A DNA stretch of 64,000 bases, taken from a bacterium (lineage in GTDB: Bacteria > CAIWAD01). This document shows positions 55,765 to 62,988 of the stretch, one piece after another; position 1 is the first letter of the stretch; the number at the start of each line of letters is the position of its first letter. The notes below the pieces were generated by a model. The model had not been told where the DNA came from. It ran no database searches and saw nothing but the letters and a program-made list of their open reading frames with translations. The stretch spans positions 1 to 64,000 of the forward strand of contig JAUIFJ010000013.1 in assembly GCA_030429345.1 (NCBI GenBank). The letters are read 5' to 3'. The position numbers and the translations under genes are program-made.

Positions 55765-57075
55765 ATGCGATTGCTCCAGTTGCTGGGCCTGAGCCTGCTG
55801 GCGTCCGGCCTGCAGGCGGCCAGTTTCACGGATCGGCAATGGCAGCCCGACTTCCAGGTCGAGCTGCAGGATTATTTCCCCGACGAGACCTCGCCCCGCC
55901 GCACGGTCTTCACCTGCATCTTCAGCAATGCGGACCTGCAGTACCTGCGGCGCGGCGGGGAAAGCATGCCCCGCAACCTGAGCGGCTACACCTTCGAGGA
56001 AGGGCAGGAAGAGCTGCCCTTCGCCGCGCGCTACGAGATCAGCCTGGAAGTCTTCGAGCTGGATGAGCGCGAGCGCAAGGGGCGCAACGTGACCGGCGAC
56101 TACGGCCGCTGGCTGGTGGCGGCTCCCGACTACGAGAGCACGCTGGACCGCAAGGAGCTGCGCTGGCATCCCTTCCAGGTCGATCTGCCCCCCGGCGACT
56201 ACATGTGGTGGATCGAGTTCCAGGACCTCAACACGCGGCGCAGCTACCGCGAGGACGGCAGGATGACCGTCCACGAGCCCGGGCCGGGCTGGGAACTGGG
56301 CCGGCTGTGGAAGACCCAGGACAGCCGGGACGAGGCGGAGAATCCGCTCGAGCTGCGCCCCGCCCCGCCCCGCGGGCTGGAGGACGGCAGCACTTTCCGC
56401 GTCTACTACCAGGTGCGCAGCGGGAAGGGGGACCGGCTCGAGCTGGGCTCGCGGATCCTCGACGGCCGCGGCAAGGTGCGGCACGAGAACCACGTCGAGA
56501 GGGACTACCCGCAGGGCGTGTCGCACAACCAGTTCCAGATTCCCCTGCAGGAGCTGGGCGCGGGCGAGTATACACTGGAATTGAGCCTGGACGACGGGGC
56601 GCACAAGAGGACAAGCAGCACGCGCTTCAACGTGCGCTGGCAGAACGGCCCCGTATCACGGGAAGACCTGGACACGGCCATAGCCCAGCTGCGCTACATT
56701 GCCGGCCGCCGGGACCTGAAGGACATGCAGAACTCGCGGCCGCCGCACAACCGCAACCTCTTCGAGCAGTTCTGGGAGCGCTACGATCCGGATCCGGAAA
56801 CGGAGGAGAACGAGCTCAAGGAAGAGTACTACGACCGCGTCGCCGTCAGCAACGCCAGTTTCGCCTGGGCCCGCTTTCCCGGCTGGAAGTCGGACCGCGG
56901 CCGCGTATACATTCTTTACGGCGAGCCGACCACCCGCGAGTTCTACGAGGAAAGCTTCGAGAAGCCGGCCATGGAGCGCTGGGTCTACGCCGAAAACGAC
57001 CGCGAGTACTACTTCGTCGACGAGCACGGCTTCGGCGAGTTCCGCCTGGTGCCGGAACTGGAGCTGCAGCGGTGA
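55765..57075 (+). CDS. GWxTD-domain exported protein, function unknown
   Basis: A 436-residue protein with a signal peptide (MRLLQLLGLSLLASGLQA); the ATG at 55765 follows AGGAGA by four bases. The C-terminal domain contains FPGWKSDRGRVYILYGEP near residues 370-390, a GWxTD-type motif (here GWKSD), and ends with EYYFVDEHGFGEFRLV. The N-terminal two thirds is a series of beta-sandwich-like segments (FTCIFSNADLQYL, DYMWWIEFQDLNT, EYTLELSLDDGA). GWxTD proteins are found mainly in FCB bacteria and lack a defined role. It is sandwiched between housekeeping genes and overlaps the S66 peptidase by four bases. Confidence 0.85.
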   Translation: MRLLQLLGLSLLASGLQAASFTDRQWQPDFQVELQDYFPDETSPRRTVFTCIFSNADLQYLRRGGESMPRNLSGYTFEEGQEELPFAARYEISLEVFELDERERKGRNVTGDYGRWLVAAPDYESTLDRKELRWHPFQVDLPPGDYMWWIEFQDLNTRRSYREDGRMTVHEPGPGWELGRLWKTQDSRDEAENPLELRPAPPRGLEDGSTFRVYYQVRSGKGDRLELGSRILDGRGKVRHENHVERDYPQGVSHNQFQIPLQELGAGEYTLELSLDDGAHKRTSSTRFNVRWQNGPVSREDLDTAIAQLRYIAGRRDLKDMQNSRPPHNRNLFEQFWERYDPDPETEENELKEEYYDRVAVSNASFAWARFPGWKSDRGRVYILYGEPTTREFYEESFEKPAMERWVYAENDREYYFVDEHGFGEFRLVPELELQR

Positions 57076-58028
57076 TCCGCTTGCAGCCGGTGCGCGCACC
57101 CCGCCACGACCCTCCGCGGATCACGGTGGTCGCCCCGGCGGGACCGGTGGATCCCGAGGCCCTGCAGAAAGGCCTGCAGGCCCTGCGCAAGGAAGGCTTC
57201 GAGCCGCGCGCCGCAAAGGGACTGGACGCGCGTTGGGGCCATTTGGCGGGACGGGACGAGGAACGGGCCCACTCCCTGCAGGAGGCCCTGCTCGACGAGG
57301 ACTGCGACCTGGTGCTCGCCGCGCGCGGCGGTTTCGGCTGCGCGCGCCTGCTTCCGCTGTTGGACTACGAGGCCCTTGCCCGCCGCGCGCCGACCCTGAT
57401 CGGCTACAGCGACCTGAGCGCCCTGCAGATGGCCCTGCTGGCCCGCTGCGGCCTGCCTTCCCTGCACGCCCCCATGCTGGCCAGCGAATGGAGCCGCGGA
57501 CTGGATCCCCCCAGCCGCGATTCGCAGCTGGCCTTCTTTCAGGCAGGCCTGGCCGGCGGACCGCTGCAGGAACTGCAGCTGCGTCCCGACCAGGTGCTGG
57601 TGCCCGGCCGCTGCGAGGGCTGGCTGGCCGCCGCAAACCTGAGCGTGCTGACCAGCCTGGCCGGCACTCCCTGGCTGCCGGACCTGCGGGGGGCCGTGCT
57701 TTTCCTCGAGGAATACGGAGAGTATCCCTTCCGCCTGGATCGTCACCTGGCCCAGCTGCGCAACTGCGGGGCCCTCGAGGGGCTGGCGGGCATCGTGCTG
57801 GGGCAGGTCTTCGGCTGCGAGGAGCCGGATCCCGACAAGTCGACCTTCAGCGCCGAGCACCTGCTGGAACAGTATTTCGGCGACCTGGGGCTGCCCGTCC
57901 TGCGCGATTTCCCCTTCGGACACCGTCCGCCCCGGCTCAGCCTGCCGCAGGGCGGACGAGTGGTCTGTGATACAGAGAAAAGCCGGCTGCTCATCCTGCC
58001 TCCCGGAAGCCCCATTCTTGCATCATAG
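57072..58028 (+). CDS. LD-carboxypeptidase, peptidase family S66
   Basis: A 318-residue serine peptidase beginning at GTG that overlaps the previous stop. It has the nucleophile Ser in TLIGYSDLSALQMALL, the Glu and His of the family triad in VLFLEEYGEYPFRLD and FGHRPPRLSLP, and the opening ITVVAPAGPVDPEAL. S66 enzymes trim the terminal D-residue from tetrapeptides during peptidoglycan recycling. It is a cytoplasmic form without a signal peptide. Confidence 0.88.
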   Translation: MIRLQPVRAPRHDPPRITVVAPAGPVDPEALQKGLQALRKEGFEPRAAKGLDARWGHLAGRDEERAHSLQEALLDEDCDLVLAARGGFGCARLLPLLDYEALARRAPTLIGYSDLSALQMALLARCGLPSLHAPMLASEWSRGLDPPSRDSQLAFFQAGLAGGPLQELQLRPDQVLVPGRCEGWLAAANLSVLTSLAGTPWLPDLRGAVLFLEEYGEYPFRLDRHLAQLRNCGALEGLAGIVLGQVFGCEEPDPDKSTFSAEHLLEQYFGDLGLPVLRDFPFGHRPPRLSLPQGGRVVCDTEKSRLLILPPGSPILAS

Positions 58029-58081
58029 CTGCTGAACTTCTATCATTTGCGGTTTCGCGACATCGCTCTACGGGAGGACCC

Positions 58082-58840
58082 ATGCGCCGTCCGCTGATCG
58101 CCGGCAACTGGAAAATGAACCAGGACAACCGCGAGGCCATCGAGCTGGCCCGCCAGCTCAAGGTCAAGCTGGCCGGACTGGACGGGGTCGACCTGCTGGT
58201 CTGTCCTCCGGCAACGGCCCTGGCTTCTGTCTGCGAGATCCTTGGCGGAAGCGCGGTGGCCGTCGGAGCGCAGAACCTGCACGACCGCCGGAGCGGCGCC
58301 TTCACCGGCGAGATCAGCGGAGCCATGATCCGCTCGACGGGCGCCGACTGGGTGCTGATCGGCCACAGCGAGCGCCGGCAGTTCTTCGGGGACGACGAGG
58401 ACTGGATCGCCCGCAAGCTGCTGGCGGCCTTTGAATGCGAGATCCACCCCGTGCTCTGCATTGGCGAGACCCTGGCCGAACGCGAAGCCGGGCAGCTGGA
58501 AACGGTCCTGCGCCGCCAGCTGCTGCAACCGCTGGAGAACCTGGGCGAGGACCAGCTGGCGAAAATCATCGTCGCCTACGAGCCGGTCTGGGCCATCGGC
58601 ACCGGAGTGGTGGCCACGCCTCAGCAGGCGCAGGATGCCCACGCCCTGGTGCGCGGCCTTTTCGCCTCGCGCGCCGGCCAGGCCGCGGCCGACAGGCTGC
58701 GCATTCTCTATGGCGGCAGCGTGAAGCCGGACAATGCCGGCGAACTGCTGTCCTGCCCGGACATTGACGGAGCCCTCGTGGGCGGCGCCAGCCTGGACGC
58801 CGCCAGTTTCCAGGGCATCGCCGCCGCGGCGACCAACTGA
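58082..58840 (+). CDS. tpiA: triose-phosphate isomerase
   Basis: A 252-residue TIM barrel. All active-site landmarks are present: Asn/Lys in IAGNWKMNQ, the catalytic His in LIGHSERRQFF, the catalytic Glu in AYEPVWAIGTGVVATP and the phosphate loop in LYGGSVKPDNAGE. It interconverts glyceraldehyde-3-phosphate and dihydroxyacetone phosphate. GGGAGG ahead of ATG. It is followed after 10 bp by secG, a linkage seen in many bacteria. Confidence 0.97.
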   Translation: MRRPLIAGNWKMNQDNREAIELARQLKVKLAGLDGVDLLVCPPATALASVCEILGGSAVAVGAQNLHDRRSGAFTGEISGAMIRSTGADWVLIGHSERRQFFGDDEDWIARKLLAAFECEIHPVLCIGETLAEREAGQLETVLRRQLLQPLENLGEDQLAKIIVAYEPVWAIGTGVVATPQQAQDAHALVRGLFASRAGQAAADRLRILYGGSVKPDNAGELLSCPDIDGALVGGASLDAASFQGIAAAATN

Positions 58841-58850
58841 AGGAATTCTC

Positions 58851-59240
58851 ATGCTCTATTCCATCGTCTTCATTCTTGCCGTGCTCTGCTCCCTGCTGCT
58901 GGGGATCGTCATCCTGATGCAGTCCAGCAAGGGCGGCGGGCTTTCCAGCGCCTTCGGCGGCGCCGGCGACAGCGGCGCGGCCTTCGGCACCCGTCAGGCG
59001 GCCAACGCGCTGCACAAGCTGACGATCAACCTGATCGCCGGTTTCATGGTCCTCAGCCTGGTGGCGACGGTCCTTTCCCGCAACACGACCGGCTCAAGCC
59101 AGATCGTGACCCGGGAAGCCCTCGAAGAGCAGAAGCTGAACAGCGGCTTCAGCGAGAGCATTCCGGCACTGGAGCTGCCGCCCCCGACCCAGAGCGGGGA
59201 AACGGCTGCGCCCGCCGGCGACGACGCCGAAGGAGAATAG
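58851..59240 (+). CDS. secG: preprotein translocase subunit SecG
   Basis: A 129-residue membrane protein with two transmembrane helices (about 3-20 and 58-75) and the conserved linker LMQSSKGGGLSSAFGG, followed by a charged variable tail rich in Pro and Glu. AAGGA precedes the ATG. SecG stimulates SecYEG export. Translation start at 58851 fits the canonical N-terminus (MLYSIVFILAVL). Confidence 0.95.
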   Translation: MLYSIVFILAVLCSLLLGIVILMQSSKGGGLSSAFGGAGDSGAAFGTRQAANALHKLTINLIAGFMVLSLVATVLSRNTTGSSQIVTREALEEQKLNSGFSESIPALELPPPTQSGETAAPAGDDAEGE

Positions 59241-59250
59241 ATCTTTTCCA

Positions 59251-59334
59251 GCCCGAGTGGTGAAATTGGTAGACACGCCATCTTGAGGGGGTGGTGTCCT
59301 AACGGACGTAGCGGTTCGAGTCCGCTCTCGGGCA
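59251..59334 (+). tRNA. tRNA-Leu (anticodon GAG)
   Basis: An 84-nt class II tRNA. Acceptor GCCCGAG pairs with CTCGGGC, anticodon stem CCATC/GGTGG encloses loop TTGAGGG (anticodon GAG), a long variable arm follows (GTCC/GGAC), and the T arm carries GGTTCGAGTCC. It reads CTC/CTT codons. CCA is not encoded. It lies 10 bp past secG with a strong terminator after it, so it may be transcribed with the operon. Confidence 0.97.
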
Positions 59335-59337
59335 TGG

Positions 59338-59368
59338 CCCTGTCGGTGGGAACCGGCAGGGTTTTTTT
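59338..59368 (+). terminator. Rho-independent terminator after tRNA-Leu
   Basis: CCCTGTCGG and CCGGCAGGG form a 9-bp stem (one G-U) around a six-base loop, followed by seven T. It closes the long xseA-secG-tRNA run. Confidence 0.9.
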
Positions 59369-59447
59369 CTGGTTTCAATCGAAAGCATTGCCGCGGCCTC
59401 CAGGAGCGCCGCGCAGGCAACCCAGCAGGCAAAACCGAGGAAACCCT

Positions 59448-60479
59448 ATGATTCGCACCCTTTTCGCCCTGGCCATGCTCTGCAGCCTGGCATTGGCTCC
59501 CCTGCAGGCCCAGACTCCCGAAATCGACGCCAAGAAAAAGGAGCTGGAGCAGCTCGTCCAGGACATGGGCAACGCGGCCAGCACCGACGAATACAACCAG
59601 ATGCTGGAACGCTACAACGCCCTCAACCGCGAAATCAAGGGCCTGATGGCCGACCACAGCGCGGCCACCAACAAGGACAAGGCCTGCGCCCAGAGCATCA
59701 ACAGCGCCAACGACTGCCTGCGCAGCCGCGATTACGCCTGCGCCCGCGACATGGCCCAGCGCGCCATCGAGAGCTGCCCCGACAACCCCAAGGCCCATTA
59801 CACGCTTGGACTGGCCGAAGCCCGCCTGGGCAACGACAGCGCGGCCCAGGCGGCCTACGGGCAGGCGACCACGGCCGACCCGGGCTACTACAAGGCCTGG
59901 TTCAGCCTGGGAAAACTGCATGGCAAGGCCGGTCGCAGCAGCGCGGCGCACAGCGCCTACGACAAGGCCCTGGAGATCAACCCCTCCTACGCCAAGGCCT
60001 GGTACGAAAAGGGGCTGCTTGAATTCAACGAGCGCGACTTCGGCAACGCGGCGAAGCACTTCGCCAAGGCGACGGATGCGGACGCCAGCTACACCCTGGC
60101 CCACGAAGCCCTGGGCAAGACCTATATCGAGCTCAAGCAATGCAGCAAGGCGATCACGGCCCTAGACAAGGCGCTCAAGGACCGCGGCAACCGCAACATC
60201 GCCAGCGCCTGGTACTACAAGAGCCATGCCCTGAACATGTGCGGTCGCTTCAACGAGGCCATGCAGGCCGCCGAGAACTGCCTGGAGAAGCTGGGAAGCC
60301 TGCGCAGCAACAAGGCCTTCGTGCGCGGCGGAGCCCACTTCGAGAAGGGCACCGCCCTGGCGGCCCAGTCCAGCTGGCAGCCGGCACTTGCTTCCTTCGA
60401 GCGTGCGACCCAGGAACGCGCCTGGCGCGACCAGGCCAGCTGGGAGATCGACCGCATCAAGAAAGAACAGGGGCTCTAG
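59448..60479 (+). CDS. exported TPR-repeat protein
   Basis: A 343-residue protein with a signal peptide (MIRTLFALAMLCSLALAPLQA) and GAGG ahead of the ATG. A helical segment (DAKKKELEQLVQDMGNAA) precedes tandem tetratricopeptide repeats with the expected 34-residue spacing (AHYTLGLAEARLGNDSAAQA, AWFSLGKLHGKAGRSSAAHS, AWYEKGLLEFNERDFGNAAK, AHEALGKTYIELKQCSKAIT). It is probably periplasmic, acting as a scaffold. A terminator follows 22 bp downstream. No partner can be deduced from neighbours. Confidence 0.88.
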   Translation: MIRTLFALAMLCSLALAPLQAQTPEIDAKKKELEQLVQDMGNAASTDEYNQMLERYNALNREIKGLMADHSAATNKDKACAQSINSANDCLRSRDYACARDMAQRAIESCPDNPKAHYTLGLAEARLGNDSAAQAAYGQATTADPGYYKAWFSLGKLHGKAGRSSAAHSAYDKALEINPSYAKAWYEKGLLEFNERDFGNAAKHFAKATDADASYTLAHEALGKTYIELKQCSKAITALDKALKDRGNRNIASAWYYKSHALNMCGRFNEAMQAAENCLEKLGSLRSNKAFVRGGAHFEKGTALAAQSSWQPALASFERATQERAWRDQASWEIDRIKKEQGL

Positions 60480-60501
60480 TTCCTCGGGATCCGGAATCAG
60501 C

Positions 60502-60535
60502 ATGGCGCAGCTCTCGGGTTGCGCCATTTCTTTTT
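60502..60535 (+). terminator. Rho-independent terminator of the TPR gene
   Basis: ATGGCGCA and TGCGCCAT form an 8-bp perfect stem, followed by TTTCTTTTT. It lies 22 bp past the TPR stop. Confidence 0.82.
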
Positions 60536-60548
60536 GGGGAAGAGCTCG

Positions 60549-60591
60549 CACAAAGAGCACAGAGCGGACAGAGATCACGGAGAAGAAAGAG
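60549..60591. repeat. purine-rich degenerate 9-bp repeat (CACAGAGNN type)
   Basis: Several imperfect units (CACAAAGAG, CACAGAGCGG, ACAGAGATC, ACGGAGAAG) run up to the next ATG. A related stretch (CACGGGGCACAGGGCGGATC) occurs at about 14473-14492. The opposite strand would encode a LCALCALCA-like low-complexity peptide. It resembles dispersed intergenic repeats seen in many environmental genomes; I know of no established function. Confidence 0.5.
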
Positions 60592-61203
60592 ATGGAGAAA
60601 GGAGACCTGCTTGCGCTGTGTCGTGTGACGGGGCTGGTGCTGGATCACGAAGAGCAGGAGGCGGGGAGGGAGCTCACCCGGCTTGCGGAGCGGGGAGGGA
60701 TCACGGCGGAAGAGGGGCACGAATGGGCACTGATGCTGCTGCTCTTCGCGGGCTATCCGGCGAGCATCTCGGCTGCCGGTCTGCTGGAACAGGCCTTCCC
60801 GGATTCCCGGGAGCTCCGCGCCGAAGAGGCGGAAACGGGAGTCTTTCTGCCACGCGGACGCGAGCTCTTCGATGCCGTCTACGGGGCGGTGGCCGATCGC
60901 GCCCTGGAGTCCCTGGCCGCGCGCAGCCGCACTTTGGCCGACTGGATCCTGGATCACGGCTACGGGCGGATTCTCTCGCGGCGTGGCCTCGATGGGGGAG
61001 CCCGCGAGGGGCTTTCGGTCTACCTGCTGGCCCGCGCCGGCTGGCGGACGCAGTTGAAGGCGCACCTGCGCGGATCCCTGCGCCTGGGACTTAAGGCGCA
61101 GACCCTGGAGGAGGTGCTGGATCTTGCTCCCGCCAGCGAGGGACTCAAGGCCGAAGCCCGCGAGTGGCTTCGCCAGCTGAGCCGGCCTTCCTCCGCTTCC
61201 TGA
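60592..61203 (+). CDS. small carboxymuconolactone-decarboxylase-like protein (weak)
   Basis: A 203-residue helical protein. Residues about 43-65 (EWALMLLLFAGYPASISAAG) resemble the conserved helix of the carboxymuconolactone decarboxylase/AhpD fold (typically AxxAGFPAAxNAL). The redox CxxC of AhpD is absent, and no catalytic residue can be proposed. The start at 60592 follows a purine-rich repeat, with the run AGAAGAAAGAG perhaps acting as a weak ribosome site. It may be a genuine gene of unknown function; the codon bias is similar to neighbours. Confidence 0.55.
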   Translation: MEKGDLLALCRVTGLVLDHEEQEAGRELTRLAERGGITAEEGHEWALMLLLFAGYPASISAAGLLEQAFPDSRELRAEEAETGVFLPRGRELFDAVYGAVADRALESLAARSRTLADWILDHGYGRILSRRGLDGGAREGLSVYLLARAGWRTQLKAHLRGSLRLGLKAQTLEEVLDLAPASEGLKAEAREWLRQLSRPSSAS

Positions 61204-61252
61204 AGGAGAAGGGGATCGATCCGCGGCGGGGGCTCACTTGTCCCACATCTTC

Positions 61253-61305
61253 GAGTGTCATCTTGCTTTGACACTCCGCATTCCTTACTGTCAAATTTTG
61301 CAATC
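61253..61305 (+). promoter_or_regulatory. promoter with overlapping 8-bp inverted repeat upstream of endonuclease gene
   Basis: A -35 TTGACA (61268-61273), 17-bp spacer and -10-like TCAAAT (61291-61296) lie ahead of the endonuclease ATG. GAGTGTCA (61253-61260) and TGACACTC (61269-61276) are perfect reverse complements separated by eight bases, and the right half covers the -35. A repressor bound there would block transcription. TGTCAAATTTTGC (from 61289) recurs upstream of the gene at 1995. Confidence 0.65.
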
Positions 61306-61322
61306 AACCTGGAGATCGCTTC

Positions 61323-62864
61323 ATGATTCACCGCCCCGCACTGGGTCTCCTGTTCCTGGGAACCTGCCTTGCCGGCCCGCTGCACGCCCTGCGCTGGCAG
61401 CCCGCCGCGCTGGATTTCGGCACGCGCAGCGTCGGTCAGCCGGCAACAGCCACCGTCTGGCTGGTCAATGACGGCAGCGAGGCCATGGACCTGCCCACCC
61501 TGAGCACGCACCTGGAAGGCCTGGACTGGCAGATTCAGGGCGGCAGCCTTGCTGCCGGCGACAGCCTGGAACTGGCACTCGACTGGACCCCGTCGCAGAA
61601 CATGCCCTATCTGGGCGCGCTGGCGGCAGAGGGCGATACCGGCGGTTGGGGGCTTTCCCTTTCCGGTTCCGGCGATCTGGCTGGCAGCACCTGGGACGGA
61701 AGCTATGGCCTGAGCGGAAACGCCCTGCGCGACCACCTGCGCACGGTGGTCCGCCAGCACAGCGAACTGGGCTATACCACGGCGCGCACGATCATGTTCG
61801 GCAGCCTGGACAACGTGGGCGGCTGGGTCGAGAGCGTGTATACGGGTTTCCAGCTGCAGACCTCCGGCATTCCGGATCACACGGTGATGAACACCGAGCA
61901 CACTTGGCCGCAAAGCCTTTTCAACGGCGCGGACAGCATTCGCACGGACCTGCATCACCTTTTCCCCTGCAAGAGCAACATCAACAGCAGCCGCGGAAAC
62001 CTGCCTTTCGGCAACGTGGTCAACAGCTCGAGCGGCTTTCCCACGGGAGGAGCGGACCGCGGCACCGATGCCAACGGCACCACCGTCTTCGAGCCGCGCC
62101 TGTCTCACAAGGGGGACTGCGCGCGCTCCATGTTCTATGTCGCCCTGCACTACGGCAACCTGAGCGGCTTCCTGGGCTACCAGGAAGCCACCCTGCGGGA
62201 CTGGTCGGAGCTGGACCCGGTCAGCCAGAAGGAGCGGGATCGCAACGACGGCATCGAAGGCGCCCAGGGCAACCGCAATCCCTTCGTCGATCACCCGGGC
62301 TTCCTCGATCGTTTGGCCACGCTCTCCGGCAGCAACGCCAACCTGCCGGCGGTGCAGGAACTGGCGGCCTTTCCCGCTGGGGGGCTGGACCTGGGCAGCG
62401 GCACGGAAGCCGAACTGGCAGGCGGCCTGCTGCTCTGCAACACGGGCAGCCAGGTGCTGCACTTCGGCGCGCCCCTGCTCAGCCCGGCGGTCTTCGTCCT
62501 GGAGGGCTTCCCGGCCAGCCTGGCGCCCGGCGAGAGCGCGCAGTGCGTGATCCGTCCCGCGGCGGGCGAGGAAGGCGGCCTGCTGGCCAGCCTGCAATAC
62601 ACCAGCGAGGCGGGATCGGCGAGCCATGTGATCCAGGCCCTGGTCGAAAGCGCGCAGCCCCAGCCGCTCGAACTGCAGATCCGCATCGAGAATTTCCAGG
62701 TGGTGCTCGAATGGAACGAGGTTCCCGGCGCCGGCGGCTATCGCATCCAGAGCCGCCTGCCCGGCGAGGGCTGGGGCGACACGAGCTTCACGACGAATCT
62801 CGCGGCCCAGCTGATCTGGGACGAGTACGAGGAAATCCGCTTCTACCGCGTGCTGTCGGAATAG
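61323..62864 (+). CDS. secreted endonuclease I-family nuclease with flanking beta-sandwich domains
   Basis: A 513-residue protein with a signal peptide (cleavage near LAGPLHA) and GGAG before the ATG. An ASH/choice-of-anchor-like sandwich (ALDFGTRSVGQPATATVWLV) precedes the nuclease, which spans about 120-335: the catalytic His motif MNTEHTWPQSLF, then DLHHLFPCKSNINSSRGNLP, FYVALHYGNLSG and RNPFVDHPGFLDRL, typical of EndA/NucM enzymes that cleave nucleic acid nonspecifically outside the cell. A second similar sandwich follows, then a fibronectin-like module ending FYRVLSE. It lacks a PNPFNP sorting tail, unlike other exported proteins here, so it may be released. It has its own regulated-looking promoter and a strong terminator. 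Confidence 0.9.
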   Translation: MIHRPALGLLFLGTCLAGPLHALRWQPAALDFGTRSVGQPATATVWLVNDGSEAMDLPTLSTHLEGLDWQIQGGSLAAGDSLELALDWTPSQNMPYLGALAAEGDTGGWGLSLSGSGDLAGSTWDGSYGLSGNALRDHLRTVVRQHSELGYTTARTIMFGSLDNVGGWVESVYTGFQLQTSGIPDHTVMNTEHTWPQSLFNGADSIRTDLHHLFPCKSNINSSRGNLPFGNVVNSSSGFPTGGADRGTDANGTTVFEPRLSHKGDCARSMFYVALHYGNLSGFLGYQEATLRDWSELDPVSQKERDRNDGIEGAQGNRNPFVDHPGFLDRLATLSGSNANLPAVQELAAFPAGGLDLGSGTEAELAGGLLLCNTGSQVLHFGAPLLSPAVFVLEGFPASLAPGESAQCVIRPAAGEEGGLLASLQYTSEAGSASHVIQALVESAQPQPLELQIRIENFQVVLEWNEVPGAGGYRIQSRLPGEGWGDTSFTTNLAAQLIWDEYEEIRFYRVLSE

Positions 62865-62931
62865 CGGCAGCGGGCGGTATCGATTTCGGAATCGAGCGAG
62901 GTCGAAGTCCCACTTTGTACCTGGTAACCGC

Positions 62932-62969
62932 AACGGCCCCCCGGCAAGATCTCGCCGGGGGGCCGTTTT
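62932..62969. terminator. strong bidirectional terminator between convergent genes
   Basis: A 14-bp perfect stem (AACGGCCCCCCGGC with GCCGGGGGGCCGTT) and eight-base loop followed by TTTT. It lies 67 bp after the endonuclease and 20 bp from the stop of the minus-strand beta-helix gene, so it can end transcription from both sides. Confidence 0.93.
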
Positions 62970-62988
62970 CGTGTTTCGAGGTCTTTGT

